Below, piece by piece: positions 10,391-20,839 of a stretch of DNA of 64,000 bases (within the stretch, counting starts at the first letter, position 1; each line of letters starts with the position of its first letter). The translations under genes and the position numbers were made by a program. The notes beneath the pieces are model-generated. The model made no database searches, was not told the DNA's origin, and saw only the letters and a list, made by a program, of their open reading frames with translations. Source of the DNA: Ornithodoros turicata (lineage: Eukaryota > Arthropoda > Arachnida > Ixodida > Argasidae); assembly GCF_037126465.1 (NCBI RefSeq), contig NC_088209.1, positions 20,589,146-20,653,145 on the forward strand, read 5' to 3'.

Positions 10391-11635
10391 TATCACTTGT
10401 CTTATACGATATACCATCTCCCCGCCCCAAAAGGGTTCATTTTGTTCTACGCAGGTACGCAGTACTAAGACGTTGATGTCGTATAGGTGTGTTCCGTTCC
10501 CGTCAGGGAGGAACTTCTTTACCCGCTGGTTTATGGGCCTGTTGCTCTGGGCCAGGTGGCGCGAGTGAGCAGCAACATCAGCGCCCCAAATCATGCAACA
10601 CTCCCCAGTTTAGCAGACGACGCGGCACTTTCAAGTACACGACTTCGAGTTGTTCGCGCTTTTTAAGAAGCACCGCTTTTTCTGTTGATTTCCTACAGGT
10701 TTTGTAGCTTCCTTGGCACCATACCGTTTGACACACCATGCAAAACCCGCTGATGGAACTCCTTACTGTTGGGATCCGCGGCCGTCTGGGCCCGAAATGG
10801 CGCTGTGCAAACTTCAGTGCAACAGCCCTATAGCGTCTTTCTGCTTCTGTATGCGATAGATACGCGGCGTAACAAAAGAATCCCTGATGAAAATGCCCGA
10901 ACGTGGGTGGCGAAGCATCGGTGAATGATGTAGAAACAGTTGCGAGCATGTCGTCTATGCTTTCTTCGCCCACGCTCAGCGGTTTTCATTAGGGAATTGA
11001 TGCACCAGCTAGCTTGCGTCTCAGCCTGTATGCGTCTTGCTGTGTCGCAATAGAGAAGTACTGCTTCATAATCATCTGCGAGGGATACTGTGAGATAACG
11101 CACAAAGCGAAAAAATGCATTCGCTTGCCCACCCCCGCTTGTCTTTGCCCGCAAGAAGCGGCAAATGAAAGAGAGAAACGACGCAGGACACAAGACCAAT
11201 CGTTGTACAAGACAAAAAAAGAAAAAGACAAAGAAAGAAAAGGGCAAGGACAGGAAAGGACAACAATAGAAATCCTCTTTATCTTTTTGCACTAATAAAA
11301 AGTGCTTTGTTAATCTTTTTCTTTTCTTTTTCTTCTTCCATTTTTCGTTTTACATTACGCGTGGTTTGGTATTTTTATGTTTAAGACTAATGTGTTCGCT
11401 ATGTTTATGTTCAAGACTAATGTGTTTGCTATTTTTATGTGCTTCGTACCTAATGAATTTAAATAGTTATTATCGTGCATGGAGATATGATGCGCGCACG
11501 ACCTTTTATTTGTTCAACACTGAAGATACGCGCTATCTTCCTTCGGGTGAAACTGCGGCACGGCCGCTTGGATAACAGCGCCAAAACTCTATACATGCGG
11601 TTTTTACCGCTTCCGGTTTGGTGCGAAAACGGCAT
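10391..11635. other. Unassigned stretch
   Basis: Several open frames of 70-154 codons overlap on the minus strand (10331-11292). None has a recognised motif, and they overlap each other in different frames. A/G-rich and T-rich tracts lie at 11208-11340. No splice-bounded exon stood out. Confidence 0.3.
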
Positions 11636-11870
11636 CCGGTTTCACAGCAAACGCGCTCTGCGCCAACCACTGTGCCGGTGGATACAGTTACCGCTTCTGA
11701 TTTGAGGAGAGAGAGGGGGTCGTATACACCTTTTTATGGCGGTTCAATTTGCCACAAAAAGGCGTACGCCTCCCGTTTTCAACAAATCGGGAAAGCGACA
11801 GATATATGTAATTCTGCATGGCGGCTACTTCCGAGCGTGCTTACTCGCGGAAGGACCGGAAGTCTTTGTG
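11636..11870. mobile_element. Diverged CACTC-family MITE
   Basis: The left arm (GCGCTCTGCGCCAACCACTG) and right arm (TTTTCAACAAATCGGG, CGAGCGTGCTTACTCGCGG) are recognisable around the central CACAAAAAGGCGTACGCC. The left arm is closest to the inverted sequence at 12968-13022, which indicates a separate subfamily. Terminal ends are not clear. Confidence 0.5.
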
Positions 11871-12147
11871 GCACCGGAAGTTGTTCCGGGGACCTGTGTA
11901 TGTTTACCCAGGAATGTCATGCATCTAATTCCGCTACGGAATCATAATTCCCTCACACTCAGCTTGCCTAAGTACGAACCAATTTCGCCAATTTCTCATC
12001 CTAGCATTCAGAGTGGAAAACCTCCCCACTTCATTATCAGAATATATATGTTGCTGTTGTTGGAACGCATTGCCAACATGTATCTAGTGCTTAACCTATA
12101 CAGATTTAACAATGTTATACATGACATTCTCCGGTAAACAAGTAAGT

Positions 12148-12877
12148 AGAGAGTAAGGACGGGCTCATGTGGCACGAGGCGTACCGACGCACCGTACGTA
12201 TTTCACCCAAGCGGACGCGAAGCAAGCAATTGGTGCTCTCATGGGACGTCTGTGCAGTGAACACTGGCGCAGAAGTGTCCCTTCTACGTCGTTCCTGCGC
12301 AGGGTGGACCCAGATCTCCGTTTTTATATGCCGTCAGCGCTTCCTCGACCCATCACGTCGCTCATCTACAGGCTTCGCCTCAACGTGCCATACAGTGGAC
12401 GACTTTTGTTTAAGCTCGGCATGGTCCCGTCCCCCAACTGCAGTCTGTGTGATGTAGTTGAGGACGTGGATCATATACTCCAAGACTGCCCGAGGTACAG
12501 TGCACACCGATGTACCCTTGTGTCGTCCCTGTCTCGCCTGGATAATCGGCCATACTCCACCGAAAAGGTTCTTGGGTGCTGGCCAGCAAATCAGCTCATA
12601 CCTGCCATGCGCGCCCTTGTGCAATTTCTCGTCTCGACGGACCTGTTTGACACATTGTGACACTCTTTGTTTTTAGTGCCTTGAGACTTCGCTTTTGGTG
12701 ACAAGCTCGGTGATGATGTTCTCATTTATTCTTTCAAAGCGTTTCAAAGCGTCGAGGTTAGTGAAGTTTCCCTTTCTTTTATTAATAACGCGTCCTGGAG
12801 TAGCCAGTCCCGAGTGGCTCGAGACTACCATCTCCATTTTTTTCTTTTAAAATCAAATCAAATCAGAGAGTAAGGAC
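12148..12877 (+). mobile_element. 5'-truncated LINE with intact C-terminal ORF and perfect 13-bp TSD
   Basis: AGAGAGTAAGGAC occurs at 12148-12160 and 12865-12877, bracketing the insert. Inside, an open frame (12169-12660) encodes 163 residues of an ORF2 C-terminus with a CX2CX7HX4C motif (CSLCDVVEDVDHILQDC). The 3' UTR runs to a T-rich end and an (AAATC)n tail at 12853-12864. Perfect duplication plus intact frame point to a recent insertion. A second copy of this 3' end lies at 58715-58928. Confidence 0.85.
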
Positions 12878-12904
12878 GCTTGGGACCAGCCACCATGCCG
12901 AATT

Positions 12905-13022
12905 TATATCCTTCCTATCCCGATTTGTTGAAAACAGGAGGTGTACGCCTTTTTGTGACAATTTGAATTGTCACAAAAAGGCGTATACGATCATCTCTCT
13001 CCTCAAATCAGAAGCGATAACT
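12905..13022. mobile_element. Partial CACTC-family MITE
   Basis: GATTTGTTGAAAACAGGAGG followed by the centre TTTTTGTGACAATTTGAATT and then its inverse. The right arm continues as CAAATCAGAAGCGATAAC, matching the subfamily at 11636-11870. Outer arms are missing on the left. Confidence 0.55.
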
Positions 13023-13032
13023 GTATCAACCA

Positions 13033-13281
13033 CACTCTTAAAAATGAACTTCACCTCAGAGCACGCTCCTAGTAAACCATAATCTCGAATGATATTGTCA
13101 TCTACCCTGATTTGTTGAAAACGGGAGGCGTACGCAATTTTTGTGACAGTTATGCTGTTCATAATTGTCACAAAAAAGGCGTACGCCTCCCGTTTTCAAC
13201 AAATCAGGGCAGATACTGATATCATTCGAGATGATGGTTGGTTGAGAGCGTGCTATGCGGTGAAGTTCATTTTTATGAGTG
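13033..13281. mobile_element. Palindromic CACTC-end MITE
   Basis: A 249-bp copy from CACTCTTAAAAATGAACTTC to TTTTTATGAGTG, with near-complete arm pairing around a short centre near 13150-13160. The left flank is CA and the right flank CG. Confidence 0.75.
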
Positions 13282-13329
13282 CGGTACCGTGGTTGTTGCA
13301 GAACGTGTTTGCTGTGATACCGGACCGTC

Positions 13330-14690
13330 CGGGCTCTAGCTTTGAAATTGCTGTTGCTGTTCACCGCCTGGAAGTGTACCTCCCCACCGCACCATCAGTG
13401 CATTCCTATGCCCCGCCAATGTAGACTCTTCGTTGGCCTCCTGTATGTGACCACATTCCTGGTCTTCTGAAGAAAAATTCTAACTCCCGTTGTTGCTCAT
13501 CAACTTACGCTGGAGCAGCTCAACTCTCAACGACTCCCTGTGTACACCGATAAATCAGTGCCTCAAGGCGGATCAACAGCAACCTTTTCTATCCCACATG
13601 ATGACATTGAGGTGACGCACAAGCTCCCCTACGAAACGTCATCTACCGAGTCTGAGCTTTTTGCAAGACTGGCCGCGTTGAACCACATAGCGGGATCAGC
13701 GCCTGGCGCTTGGACTGTCTTCGCGGACAGTAAGGCGGCAGTAGAAGTTCTGGCAAATTATTGTACCGAAGCAATCGGCGGCCTAGAGACCATGATTGTC
13801 GCAACATACATGCGAGTTCTATCCTCGGGTCATAGCCTGTGTTTCCAACGGGTACCCGGAACACCGGCCTGCGCGGAAACGCCCGCGCAGACGCCTTAGC
13901 ACGTCGGGCACAGGGGGCTTCACCTGCAATAATTGTCTCCTACCACTCTCAGCCTCAGCATGTCGGTTACAAATACAGCTAGTCCGTCACAGCGGCACTC
14001 GGCAGTTTCGAGAGGACGCTGTCCGACTGAACGGTCATCTCCGGTCTATCGACACGTCGATGGATTTCGTTGCCACACACCGCTGCTCGCGTCGAGTGGG
14101 TCCATTCTACACCGACCATGACTTAATGCCGCCAGGACACCACTGCTTCTCTGTAAAATGGGTCTTCTCCGCTCGCCCAAATTCCCCACTTGCGCTGTTG
14201 AAGCTGATGTTCAACATCTTCTCCTCAACTGTCACAGATTCGACACCCCTCGGGCCTCGAACTCTGACGACGCCTACTCGAGCTGCGGTGCACAGACTTT
14301 TCTCTGGCCACTCTGCTCGGCCCAGTGCGACATCACACACAGCGGTCTGTGATCAAGACAGTTTTGACTTTCTTGAGCGATTCAGGTCTTATGGACGGCC
14401 AGTGAACTCCAGCCGTGCAATCTCATTCTTCAGTGCCCCACTCTCACCCTCAACGCATTAACCTCATGATTTTCTTTTAAAGTCATCTTCTTCTGTAATT
14501 CATCTCATCCTTCTTTCACCGTTTGTTAGTTTATCCTTTCTTTTCTTTTGTTTCTTCTTTTTTATTTGCTTTATTCGTCTTTCGTTCATTTTTCTTTTGT
14601 CTTTGCGGAATAGGAAGCCGACGTCCCGTTTGGCTGACCTTTTCCCCTCCTTTTTTCCCCCTTTGGTCTAATAAATATATCCCCCCAACC
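13330..14690 (+). pseudogene. LINE fragment: RNase H, C-terminal region and 3' UTR
   Basis: The plus strand reads, across several frame breaks, an RNase H domain. It has VYTDKS (13534-13551; usual G changed to K), TESELFARLAALNHI and VFADSKAAVEVL, then GLRGNARADALARRA in another frame near 13860-13910. A C-terminal segment with PTCAVEADVQHLLLNC (about 14180-14230) has lost the first Cys of the zinc motif. The 3' UTR ends in GGTCTAATAAATATATCCCC near 14660-14690. The same 3' end is found inverted at 36893-37020, 42712-43003 and 43004-43095. Multiple frameshifts make it inactive. Confidence 0.75.
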
Positions 14691-14697
14691 TCGACCA

Positions 14698-14760
14698 GCA
14701 ATCCAGAAGATGTGGATTCGTGTCCTACAGCTGGCTAACCTTTTCAATTACTTCCTTCTT
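14698..14760 (+). repeat. 5'-truncated mini-SINE, type D
   Basis: Begins inside the anticodon-like loop (CAGCAATCCAGAAGATGTGG), then a B-box-like GATTCGTGTCC, ACAGCTGGCTAACC and TTTTCAATTACTTCC. It matches the intact copy at 48543-48643 over its full length. Confidence 0.6.
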
Positions 14761-14766
14761 TCATTA

Positions 14767-14883
14767 GGAAGGGAGTTGACTCAGGACAGAAGCCGCCGAT
14801 ATTTCGAACAGAGACTGTTCTTCTTCTGGGAACAGTCTCTGTTCGAAATATCGGCGGCTTCTGTCCTGAGGCAACTCCCTTCC
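14767..14883. repeat. Hairpin repeat, 54-bp arms
   Basis: The left arm 14767-14820 and right arm 14830-14883 pair at 53 of 54 positions around a 9-nt loop. Arms include CAGGACAGAAGCCGCCGATA. It follows directly after the truncated SINE. Confidence 0.85.
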
Positions 14884-15007
14884 TACATCTCTACCGGTTC
14901 GCTGGATTTCTACCCATCTTCCTTCTTTCATTGTTCTTATGCACTTGAGGCTTGTGTGTTGCCTCGTCCTTTCTTCTGTGTTCCAGCCTCAGAACATCAA
15001 GTTCCAT

Positions 15008-15110
15008 CATGTTCCATAAAAAGGCGTGCGCACCCTTTCTCAGCTTATCAGGAGGCAGAGCGATATCATCCGCGATGATGATTGGCATACTGCGTGCTAT
15101 GAGGGCAAAA
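15008..15110. mobile_element. Right half of a CACTC-family MITE (diverged)
   Basis: CATAAAAAGGCGTGCGCACC, then GCGATATCATCCGCGATGAT and a GCGTGCTATGAGGG arm end correspond to the right arm. No left arm is present. Confidence 0.5.
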
Positions 15111-15904
15111 GCGCCCCCTGTTAGTGTCAAGAAATCCGCCTCTCTACCCATGACAACCGGCGCACGGCACACCAGCTTTTCTATGTAGTTCACCATAGTC
15201 CTACCCTGTGGTGCGTGTACCTTGTCGCCATACAAATAGGCTGACTCATCTTACGTGTAATTATTTTTTTAGATTGCCGAACGCGATCTGGTTATTTTCT
15301 CGCATTAAATACGTTACACGGTACGTATATGAGCCACACGAAATGAAGAAATAATAATAATAATAATAATAATATCATTCGGGAGTCGGTGTTTGCCAAT
15401 ATGCTTATTAATGCACTTTACACATCTAGCTTAATGGCGGTACACGGGCGATTAACGTCAAAGCGATTGGTCGTTCACAGCGTTTGACATCTTTAGGGAA
15501 AAGTTAAACTTCCTTTTTTTTTTTCTGTGAATGCCTCATTACGGAGGTAATCTCAAACGGGTAGGCTCCTCCTGAGGAACTCATCCTCACGAAAAAAAAA
15601 AAAAAACTTTTAAACGTAGTTTAATCCTAGTAATTAAAAGTAATTAGGCGTAGTATAATCAAACGCTTTGTAAGAGAAGCCGTCGTGTGGCTCGAATAAT
15701 GGAGGCGGGGGTAGGCAATAACACGAACTCCTAATATCTGTGAGACCAGATATTTGATGCAGTGTGCCAACAACAACCAAAACGCCGTCTATTCTTCTTG
15801 GAGGTGTTGGACCTGCCGAAAGCCTGAAGAAACATTGTCCTATTCGTTTGACGTTTTACCGCATCGTATCTAGATATAGTGTGATGTGATGTGATAGAAA
15901 AAGA
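15111..15904. other. Unassigned stretch with (AAT)n
   Basis: An AAT microsatellite lies at about 15348-15373 and homopolymers at 15511-15523 and 15592-15606. No exon or element end is recognised. Confidence 0.35.
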
Positions 15905-16765
15905 AAAAAAATGGGGTTTTAAGTCCCGAGTTACCTAGTTACGAGTTACTTCCAAGTTACTTCGGACACAAAATACCATTACGCAGGTGCAGCGCGCGTG
16001 AGCAGTTGAGTTAGACCTTGAGTTGGATGCGGAGGAGTGCAACACGCTTAGATCGTTTTCGCTTATGTCCAACAATAGGCCTCTCTCTGTCATTGTGTGC
16101 GACAGCGCCACAAATTTGATAGAGTTGGACTGCGCAGGAAGCTAGAGGTGAACAAGGTCGCGCCCGAAAGCCACGGTCTTGAGGGGAATACGATGGTCCC
16201 TGAAAGGGACGCGACCTTCGCTCCTACTTTTCTCTTAATAGGAGGCAACGAACAAGTGCCTGTTCGTGTAACCCAGCCCCCCTCCTTCCGATTTGTTTCG
16301 GTTTCAGTCTGTCTACCAACATCATGATGACGTTTCTCTGGTAGAGGCCGGTTCGAACGCTTTGCATGCATCTTACTCCCTGTGGGCGCACAATGGTTCA
16401 GCTTTGTTTCAATGGCAGCGGTCCTTACTTCGTGAATAAAATACGGTCATTGATTGAATATCACGTTTTACGGCAAAAAATGCCATGAAGGAACCGAAGA
16501 GAAAGCAAGAAAATATGTGGACGTGAGTGAAAATCGAATTAACAGTAACTTGGAACTTAAGTTACTTTGGCAAAGTTACCTGAAAAAGAAGCGACTTCCT
16601 CTGGAAGTTACCACGGCTCAAAAGTACCGAGATAAGTTACAAGTTACGAAAAAAAAAAAAGGGGGTCGTATGTTTATTAAAGAAGGAGAGAAAAGGAAAG
16701 GAGAAAAGCTCAGACGAAAAAAAAAAGGAACTTAGTTAGAGTAACGAGTTACCTCAAACTCCGCA
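15905..16765. mobile_element. GTTAC-rich repeat element, copy 1
   Basis: Both ends are arrays of GAGTTAC/AAGTTAC words. The unique middle (GAGCAGTTGAGTTAGACCTT, then GGTCTTGAGGGGAATACG) is shared with 17720-18603 in the same orientation. A LINE-tail-like word (TATGTTTATTAAAGAAGG) and poly-A runs lie at 16650-16690. No coding capacity. Confidence 0.6.
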
Positions 16766-17562
16766 GAATTCTACTCAAATGAGTAGAACTGCAAGGGTAC
16801 ATACGTACTCGTACGAGTAGAATCGGTAGTATAACAGCTGTACTCAGAACAGTTCAACTGTTATTACCACATAATTATATTGTACTGCTTGACGATATCT
16901 GGCTGTCGGCAACCCAAGCTGGAATCCATCCATCAGTATAGGACTCCAGCTTCAGCCGCGAGGGCTAACTAGAGGCTGGTAGGCGGCGTGCTGTTATGTT
17001 ACACGTGAGGTTGGTCTGCACGTCCCGCACGTGCCGCAGGATAGGTCTGCAGATACGACTACCTCGCATTCCTTTGACGCACTCCCGAAATCTCCGACAC
17101 ACTTTGCTGAAAGCAATGTTTGCCACCCCACACTGCTACCGTCCTCGACCGGGTCTGAACCTGCGATCTTGAGCTCAGCAAGCCGACAGAGGTACCGAGG
17201 CCGTCATTTTTTTTTTTTCGCTCTAAAGGAAGAAGCTATACCCAGACCGGCGTTGTACCCTCCCATGCCAACTGCGAACTTGCTTGATATGTGGAGAGAG
17301 GACTGGGGAAAGGGAGGATCCCGCTTATACGCAGGGAGGATAACGGGCGCGCGCCGGTTCAACGCGGCCCGTACAAATACTGTCGTTCTACCGGCATGGG
17401 TAGAACGACACATGGGTAATTATACTTTTTTTTTTCTTCTAAAAGTGTGGAAAAGGTAGACGTACCTAGCGCAGCAGTAGACTGCTCTAGTTACATCAGG
17501 GCTTCGAATGTTTAGCTTTATTCTCGCCACATACAGTTTCCTTCTGTTTTTTTTTATTCTAG
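16766..17562. other. Unassigned stretch upstream of the Myb/SANT-like exon
   Basis: A decayed SINE-like B-box (TCTGAACCTGCGATC on plus) occurs near 17155. The 142-codon plus frame at 17031-17459 has no recognised domain. No further Myb/SANT exon was found. Confidence 0.35.
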
Positions 17563-17688
17563 AGTGTCAGCTGCGATGAAGAAACCTGCCTACTCTGGTT
17601 CACCAAAGAAATGTGAGTACAAGTGGAAGAACATGAGAAAGCAAAGCAAGATAATCAAGGATAAAAACAACACAAGTGGCTGTGCCAG
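17563..17688 (+). CDS. Myb/SANT-like DNA-binding domain exon (fragment)
   Basis: A T-rich tract and CTAG acceptor at 17562 are followed by 126 open nt ending at a CAG|GTGAG donor (17688/17689). The translation contains SPKKCEYKWKNMRKQ, then SKIIKDKNNTSG. This is the third-helix end and tail of the trihelix/Myb-SANT-like domain found in MSANTD-type host proteins and in PIF/Harbinger-associated Myb-like proteins. The frame starts in phase with one leading nt and ends after two nt of an Arg codon. The upstream half of the domain and any downstream exon were not found. It may be a host gene exon, or a remnant of a Harbinger-type transposon. The GTTAC element starting at 17720 would lie in its intron. 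Confidence 0.6.
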
Positions 17689-17708
17689 GTGAGAGTCCGT
17701 GATTGCAA

Positions 17709-18614
17709 TGGAATTATACATAGATTGAGAAGTTACCCGTCAAAAAGAACTCGTTACAGGTGAAGTTACCGTGTGAAAAATGTAACTAAATTTGTAACGA
17801 AGTTGTTCAGCCTGATATGTAACTCGCAGTTACTGAGTTACCTAAAAAAAGAACGAGTTACTTTCAAGTTTATTTTGGACACTAGCGCGCGTGAGCAGTT
17901 GAGCTAGACCTTGAGTTACCTACGGAGGAAGCAACACGCCTAGGTCGTCTTCGGTTATATCCAACAATAGACCCCTCCCTGTTTGTAAACAAATTGCGTC
18001 GTAGTGTTCGACAACGCCACCAATTTGGTAGAGTCGAACTACGCTCGAAGCTATAGAGGTGAACAACGTCGCGCACGGTCTTGAGGGGATTACGCTGGTC
18101 CCTGAAAGGGACTCTACCTTCGGTCCTACTTTCAATAGGAGGCAGCGAACAAGTGCCTGTTCGTGGAACCCAGCCCTCTCCTTTAGATTTGTTTCGGTTT
18201 CAGTGTCTCTACCAACGTCCTGATGGCGTTTCTCTGGTAAAGGTCTATTCGAACGCTTCGCATCTTACTCCGTGTGGGCGCACAATGGTTCAACTTCATT
18301 TTAATGGCAGCGGTTCTTACTTCCTGAATAAAATACTGTCGTTCACTGAATATCACGTTTTATGGCAAAAAATGCCATGAAGGAACGGGAGAGAAAGCAA
18401 GGAAATATGTGCACGTGAGTGAAAAGCGAATTAAAAGTAAGTTACTACTTACTACTTAAGTTACTTTGGCAAAGTTACCTGAAAAAGGAACGAGTTCCTC
18501 TGAAAGTTACCGCGGCGCAAAAGTGCCGAGTTAAGTTACAAGTTACCAAAAAAAGGAACTTAGTTACAGTACCGAGTTACTTGTAACGAGTTACCTGGAA
18601 CTCTGGAATTATAC
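17709..18614. mobile_element. GTTAC-rich repeat element, copy 2, with 11-bp flanking direct repeat
   Basis: The element body 17720-18603 is flanked by perfect TGGAATTATAC copies at 17709-17719 and 18604-18614. The middle is homologous to copy 1 (15905-16765); the ends are arrays of AAGTTAC/GAGTTAC. Terminal inverted repeats are not obvious, so the superfamily is uncertain. Confidence 0.6.
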
Positions 18615-20559
18615 GAGACTTCATTACAACATTGTTCACGTTGTTCAACGTGAACAGTCTGACGTTTCCACCAGATTCCTTTATAATGTCCACCAACTTT
18701 CTCACAGACGTGTCTTTTCCATTCGGGTCGCGCACGTTATTAGCCGTGTCTACATCCTGCATTTCGAAGAGCAGGTTTTCAAGAAGCCGCTCGACTATTC
18801 GTATCTTCATGTTCAAAACAGGAGGTATAATGAAGCGGGCTTCTATTGAGAACAATGGGGGGTGCCGCATTGAGTTCTTCTTTCATGCCTTCTAGTGATC
18901 TTAACAGCGGCTGGTCATTGAACTCGTTAACCGGAATTGTGGTGTCACATCGCTGTCTCCAATTCGCTTTACGCATTGGGCAAGGATACTGGAAGAAGCA
19001 GACTGAAGGCCTCGAACGAGTAGAAGAAATTTCATATCAGCCCCCAAACGTAATAGTACCCTGACAAGCGTGCAGTCTACATCGACACCTCCCTTCTCTG
19101 CGACATCGTTGATCTCCGCTATTACGTCACTCATTGCTTCTCGAATGCCAAAATAACTTTCGGGTGCCTTTACGACTGCGAGAAGGCGGCGTTCTGTAGT
19201 ACTCTATATGACCGTCGACGATGACGAAGTCTAAGTATTGTCCATGTTGTGGTTTTGCTTATGTTTCATCCATCCCTCTCAATTTTGATGAGCAGCTTCG
19301 TTTGCACGGGTATATTCCTCGGTCCCACACCCTTTACAGATTTTCATGATATATCGACGGATTTCCGACTTGAATGATACCTGTGCTCCTGGGACGTCGC
19401 CGGGGCTTCGCGTAATCAAGATACACGAGTCTAAGAAATCGCGATACCCGTCAATGCAGTTGAGAGTATAGGAAGAAGAGGGAAGGCTCGCCTCAGCTGC
19501 CACGACGCAGTGTTCCTCACTGTGTGCTCATCTATAATATTGAAACCACGCTATGAATCGTCTGCTGCTCGGCTCTCGTCATACCAAAATAAGATGTATC
19601 TGAGGGAATTGACGTACCAATATTTAACATAACGTGATGATCGATGTGGTCAAGTTGATGATACCGGCCGTGCTTATCTTTGACCATCGTTCGTGTGAGT
19701 TGTAGTGCAGCTTCCGAAAGTATAGACTCGATTGAGACTATACTTTCTCCTATCTCCTTCCTATCCTCCTTTCTCCTATCCTATCGAGTGTCTCCTCGAT
19801 AGGATTCAGAAGATTCTGCAAAAATTAGCCGATCATTTCGAGTACTTCCTGCTGACACGGGTTTGGTGATACGCGGAACACTGTAGATAGCATAGGAGTT
19901 CGCTCCGCTGGTCCCAGGTCCCCCGCTCCGCAGAGTGTATGACGAAGCGGCTACCTTCTTATGCAGTTCATCGTTTTAAATGCCATAGCATTTATGAGCG
20001 AACCCACTGCGTTTTCTTGAGGCAGGGTATCCGCTTAAGACCTGCACTCATTGGCTGCTCCTTGGCGATCACATGTGTTGTGATAACGCCGAAATGTTCC
20101 CAGGCGATAACAACGTGGAAAAAGTCCCTCGCAGCACTGTGTTCTCTGGGGCAGCGGCTGTGGTCAGGCAGGTCGGCGTGTGATTTTGAGGTGGAATTTC
20201 CCGTACGTGCTCAAGCGCGGATAAACCGCCACGAGAGAGGGCGCGCTTTCAGACATCACACCGTGGACGTTCCGACGCCACGCACGCCAACGCAAGCAGT
20301 GGTTGGCGGAGGAACCTCTCCAGTTCTAGCGTAAGTGTGTTTGTGTAGGACGGAGACTTCAGACCAACGCAAAGCGCGTTTGTCCAAAATGCGATACAAA
20401 GAACACACAAAAACTGGACGGCATACGTACAGATGTCACTAATAAAAATAGCGCGGTGTATGTGCAGAAACAAGATGGGCTATGCAGAAAATTAGTGATG
20501 AGCGTATGCACGAAGGATACTAATGGGACAGCGAGGTATTCCAGTATCACCTACGCACG
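18615..20559. other. Unassigned stretch with minus-strand coding-like pieces
   Basis: Consecutive minus-strand frames at 19279-19503, 18901-19134, 18779-18976 and 18577-18870 look protein-like (for example ERLLENLLFEMQDVDTANN). They lie in order, as a frameshifted coding remnant would. I do not recognise the protein. CTATCTCC/TCCTATC words repeat at 19745-19805. Confidence 0.3.
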
Positions 20560-20839
20560 CAAAAAAAAAAAAAAAAGACTAGGGCGACATAAGTCGACCA
20601 TTTGACGTTACCGACGTGGGAAAACCACCAGGGCCTTCCGCATACAGAAAGCAGCTTCCGCGTACCAAGTATGAAGAGAAGCTGCAGGGGTCATGTGATG
20701 CAGCTCAAAACTCGGGAAAGACCTTGTGTTGTTCGCATTGCGAACTGTAGGATGCGACAAGCGCAAGTCTTGCGCACATCACGTTTCAAAAATAGGACTG
20801 CATTCGCCTTACAACCGAAGAGCAGGTCTGTGCTCAAGA
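20560..20839. other. Unassigned; poly-A run
   Basis: A 16-nt A-run at 20561-20576 is followed by sequence with no recognised exon. Part of it (ACTGTAGGATG at 20744-20754) is shared with 25690-25705 and may belong to the LINE 3' end described next. Confidence 0.3.

Noticed and set aside
10578..10973. 131-codon minus frame as a gene
   Set aside because: No recognised motif, overlapping frames of similar length on the same strand, and no convincing splice sites.
19939..20334. 131-codon plus frame as a gene
   Set aside because: No recognisable motif and no conserved partner in the window.
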